Source of the DNA: Chara braunii
Taxonomy: Eukaryota; Streptophyta; Charophyceae; Charales; Characeae
Length of the DNA stretch: 64,000 nucleotides
Direction of reading: 5' to 3'
Assembly (NCBI GenBank): GCA_003427395.1
Contig: BFEA01000615.1
Span: forward strand, 128,505 to 192,504
In this document: positions 63,561 to 64,000 of the stretch, one piece after another
Layout: each line of letters opens with the position of its first letter
Position numbering within the stretch: position 1 is the first letter of the stretch
The notes under the pieces: generated by a model
Seen by the model: the letters and a program-made list of their open reading frames with translations, nothing else
What the model was told of the DNA's origin: nothing
Database searches by the model: none
Program-made: the position numbers and the translations under genes

Positions 63561-64000
63561 CGAGGTGTGCCATAACAAAGCAATGCGGTTAAGTCTCATA
63601 AAAAGGATAAGGGCGAACGTGATCTAACCGGGGGAATGGGATAAACAAATCATGGGAAAAAGAAAAAAAAAAACACATTTCAAGAGTAACCATTGGGTGA
63701 GGAGCAAAGGTTAAAAGAAGGGCTACGAGAATGCTCGCCGAGGACGGCGAGAATTGGGGTGTGGGCTGGTTGTCGGGCGACTGCCTACCAGCCGGGTATC
63801 CCCTTTTAGCCAAACAAGAAAGTTTGGGGTGTGTTTTCTTTGTTTTGGCATGATTTTGATGTATGGATGCGTTTGATTGCCAGGATTAAGGGAAACTTGG
63901 GGTTTCTTGACCCGCGTACTAACCTGCGGACAGGTGTGAAATGTAAGCCGGGACGATGGTCGCAGGCGGACCTGGGCGGATGTTAAAAATCGGGGTTTTG
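63561..64000 (+). other. Presumed 3' end of element A; possible PPT and LTR start
   Basis: A purine run GGGAAAAAGAAAAAAAAAAA lies near 63,653-63,673. GAATTGGGG|TGTGGGCTGG near 63,757 is the most LTR-like junction (purines, then TG). No match to it is seen upstream of 15,531, so the LTR start is unproven. Confidence 0.3.

Overview
This is a eukaryotic, repeat-saturated window with no confidently recognisable host gene. Plant-type Ty3/gypsy polyproteins, a primer-binding site of the TGGCGCC...CGGGGA type, plant-like TATA boxes (CTATATAAG), a hAT-like MITE and abundant satellites point to a green-lineage (streptophyte) nuclear genome. A charophyte alga such as Chara is my best guess, but that is inference. 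There are scattered single Ns and one 485-base N gap.

Layout. 1-9.3 kb is non-coding-looking sequence: a 60-bp minisatellite (1147-2154), a 0.75-kb tandem duplication with TAA microsatellites (2482-3943), an array of splice-donor-like motifs (5.97-6.83 kb), and six copies of a small hairpin whose stems covary (8047-8715). 9.3-13.3 kb holds a perfect 92-bp palindrome and GA- or GC-rich tandem repeats. 13.3-15.53 kb is a 203-bp higher-order repeat plus an 84-bp foldback, ending in what looks like the right edge of an LTR.

Element A (+ strand, 15.53 kb to beyond 63.26 kb) is an old Ty3/gypsy element. After the PBS come a leader with a possible intron, then a chain of at least ten accessory reading frames (17,237-23,032) from two unknown protein families. 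Successive frames overlap or abut at stop/start signals such as ATGA. Then follow gag, protease, RT, RNase H and integrase. Integrase is interrupted at 28,632 by element B and resumes at 62,805.

Element B (- strand, 28,633-62,800, 34.2 kb) is a nested giant LTR retrotransposon. Its LTRs are 9.5 kb (left, 3') and 7.6 kb (right, 5'), bounded by TGT...ACA and a 4-5 bp imperfect target duplication. It has a PBS (55,198-55,216) and a PPT (38,145-38,158). The LTRs carry a 172-bp satellite, a 53-bp minisatellite, GA and GAA tracts, 51-bp U3 repeats, covarying hairpin modules and a TATA box. Its 17-kb interior encodes, in - strand order, four copies (50.0-53.9 kb) of one of the accessory families seen in A, then gag, protease, RT, RNase H, integrase, and a small ORF with two SUMO-interacting-motif-like sites. 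A hAT-like MITE sits in the end of integrase.

Most coding frames in A and B are recognisable but broken. Many stops look like C-to-T decay (TGG to TGA, CAG to TAG), as expected for methylated, silenced elements. The most novel content is the accessory protein array, shared by two distinct gypsy elements and arranged like a start-stop coupled operon in A.
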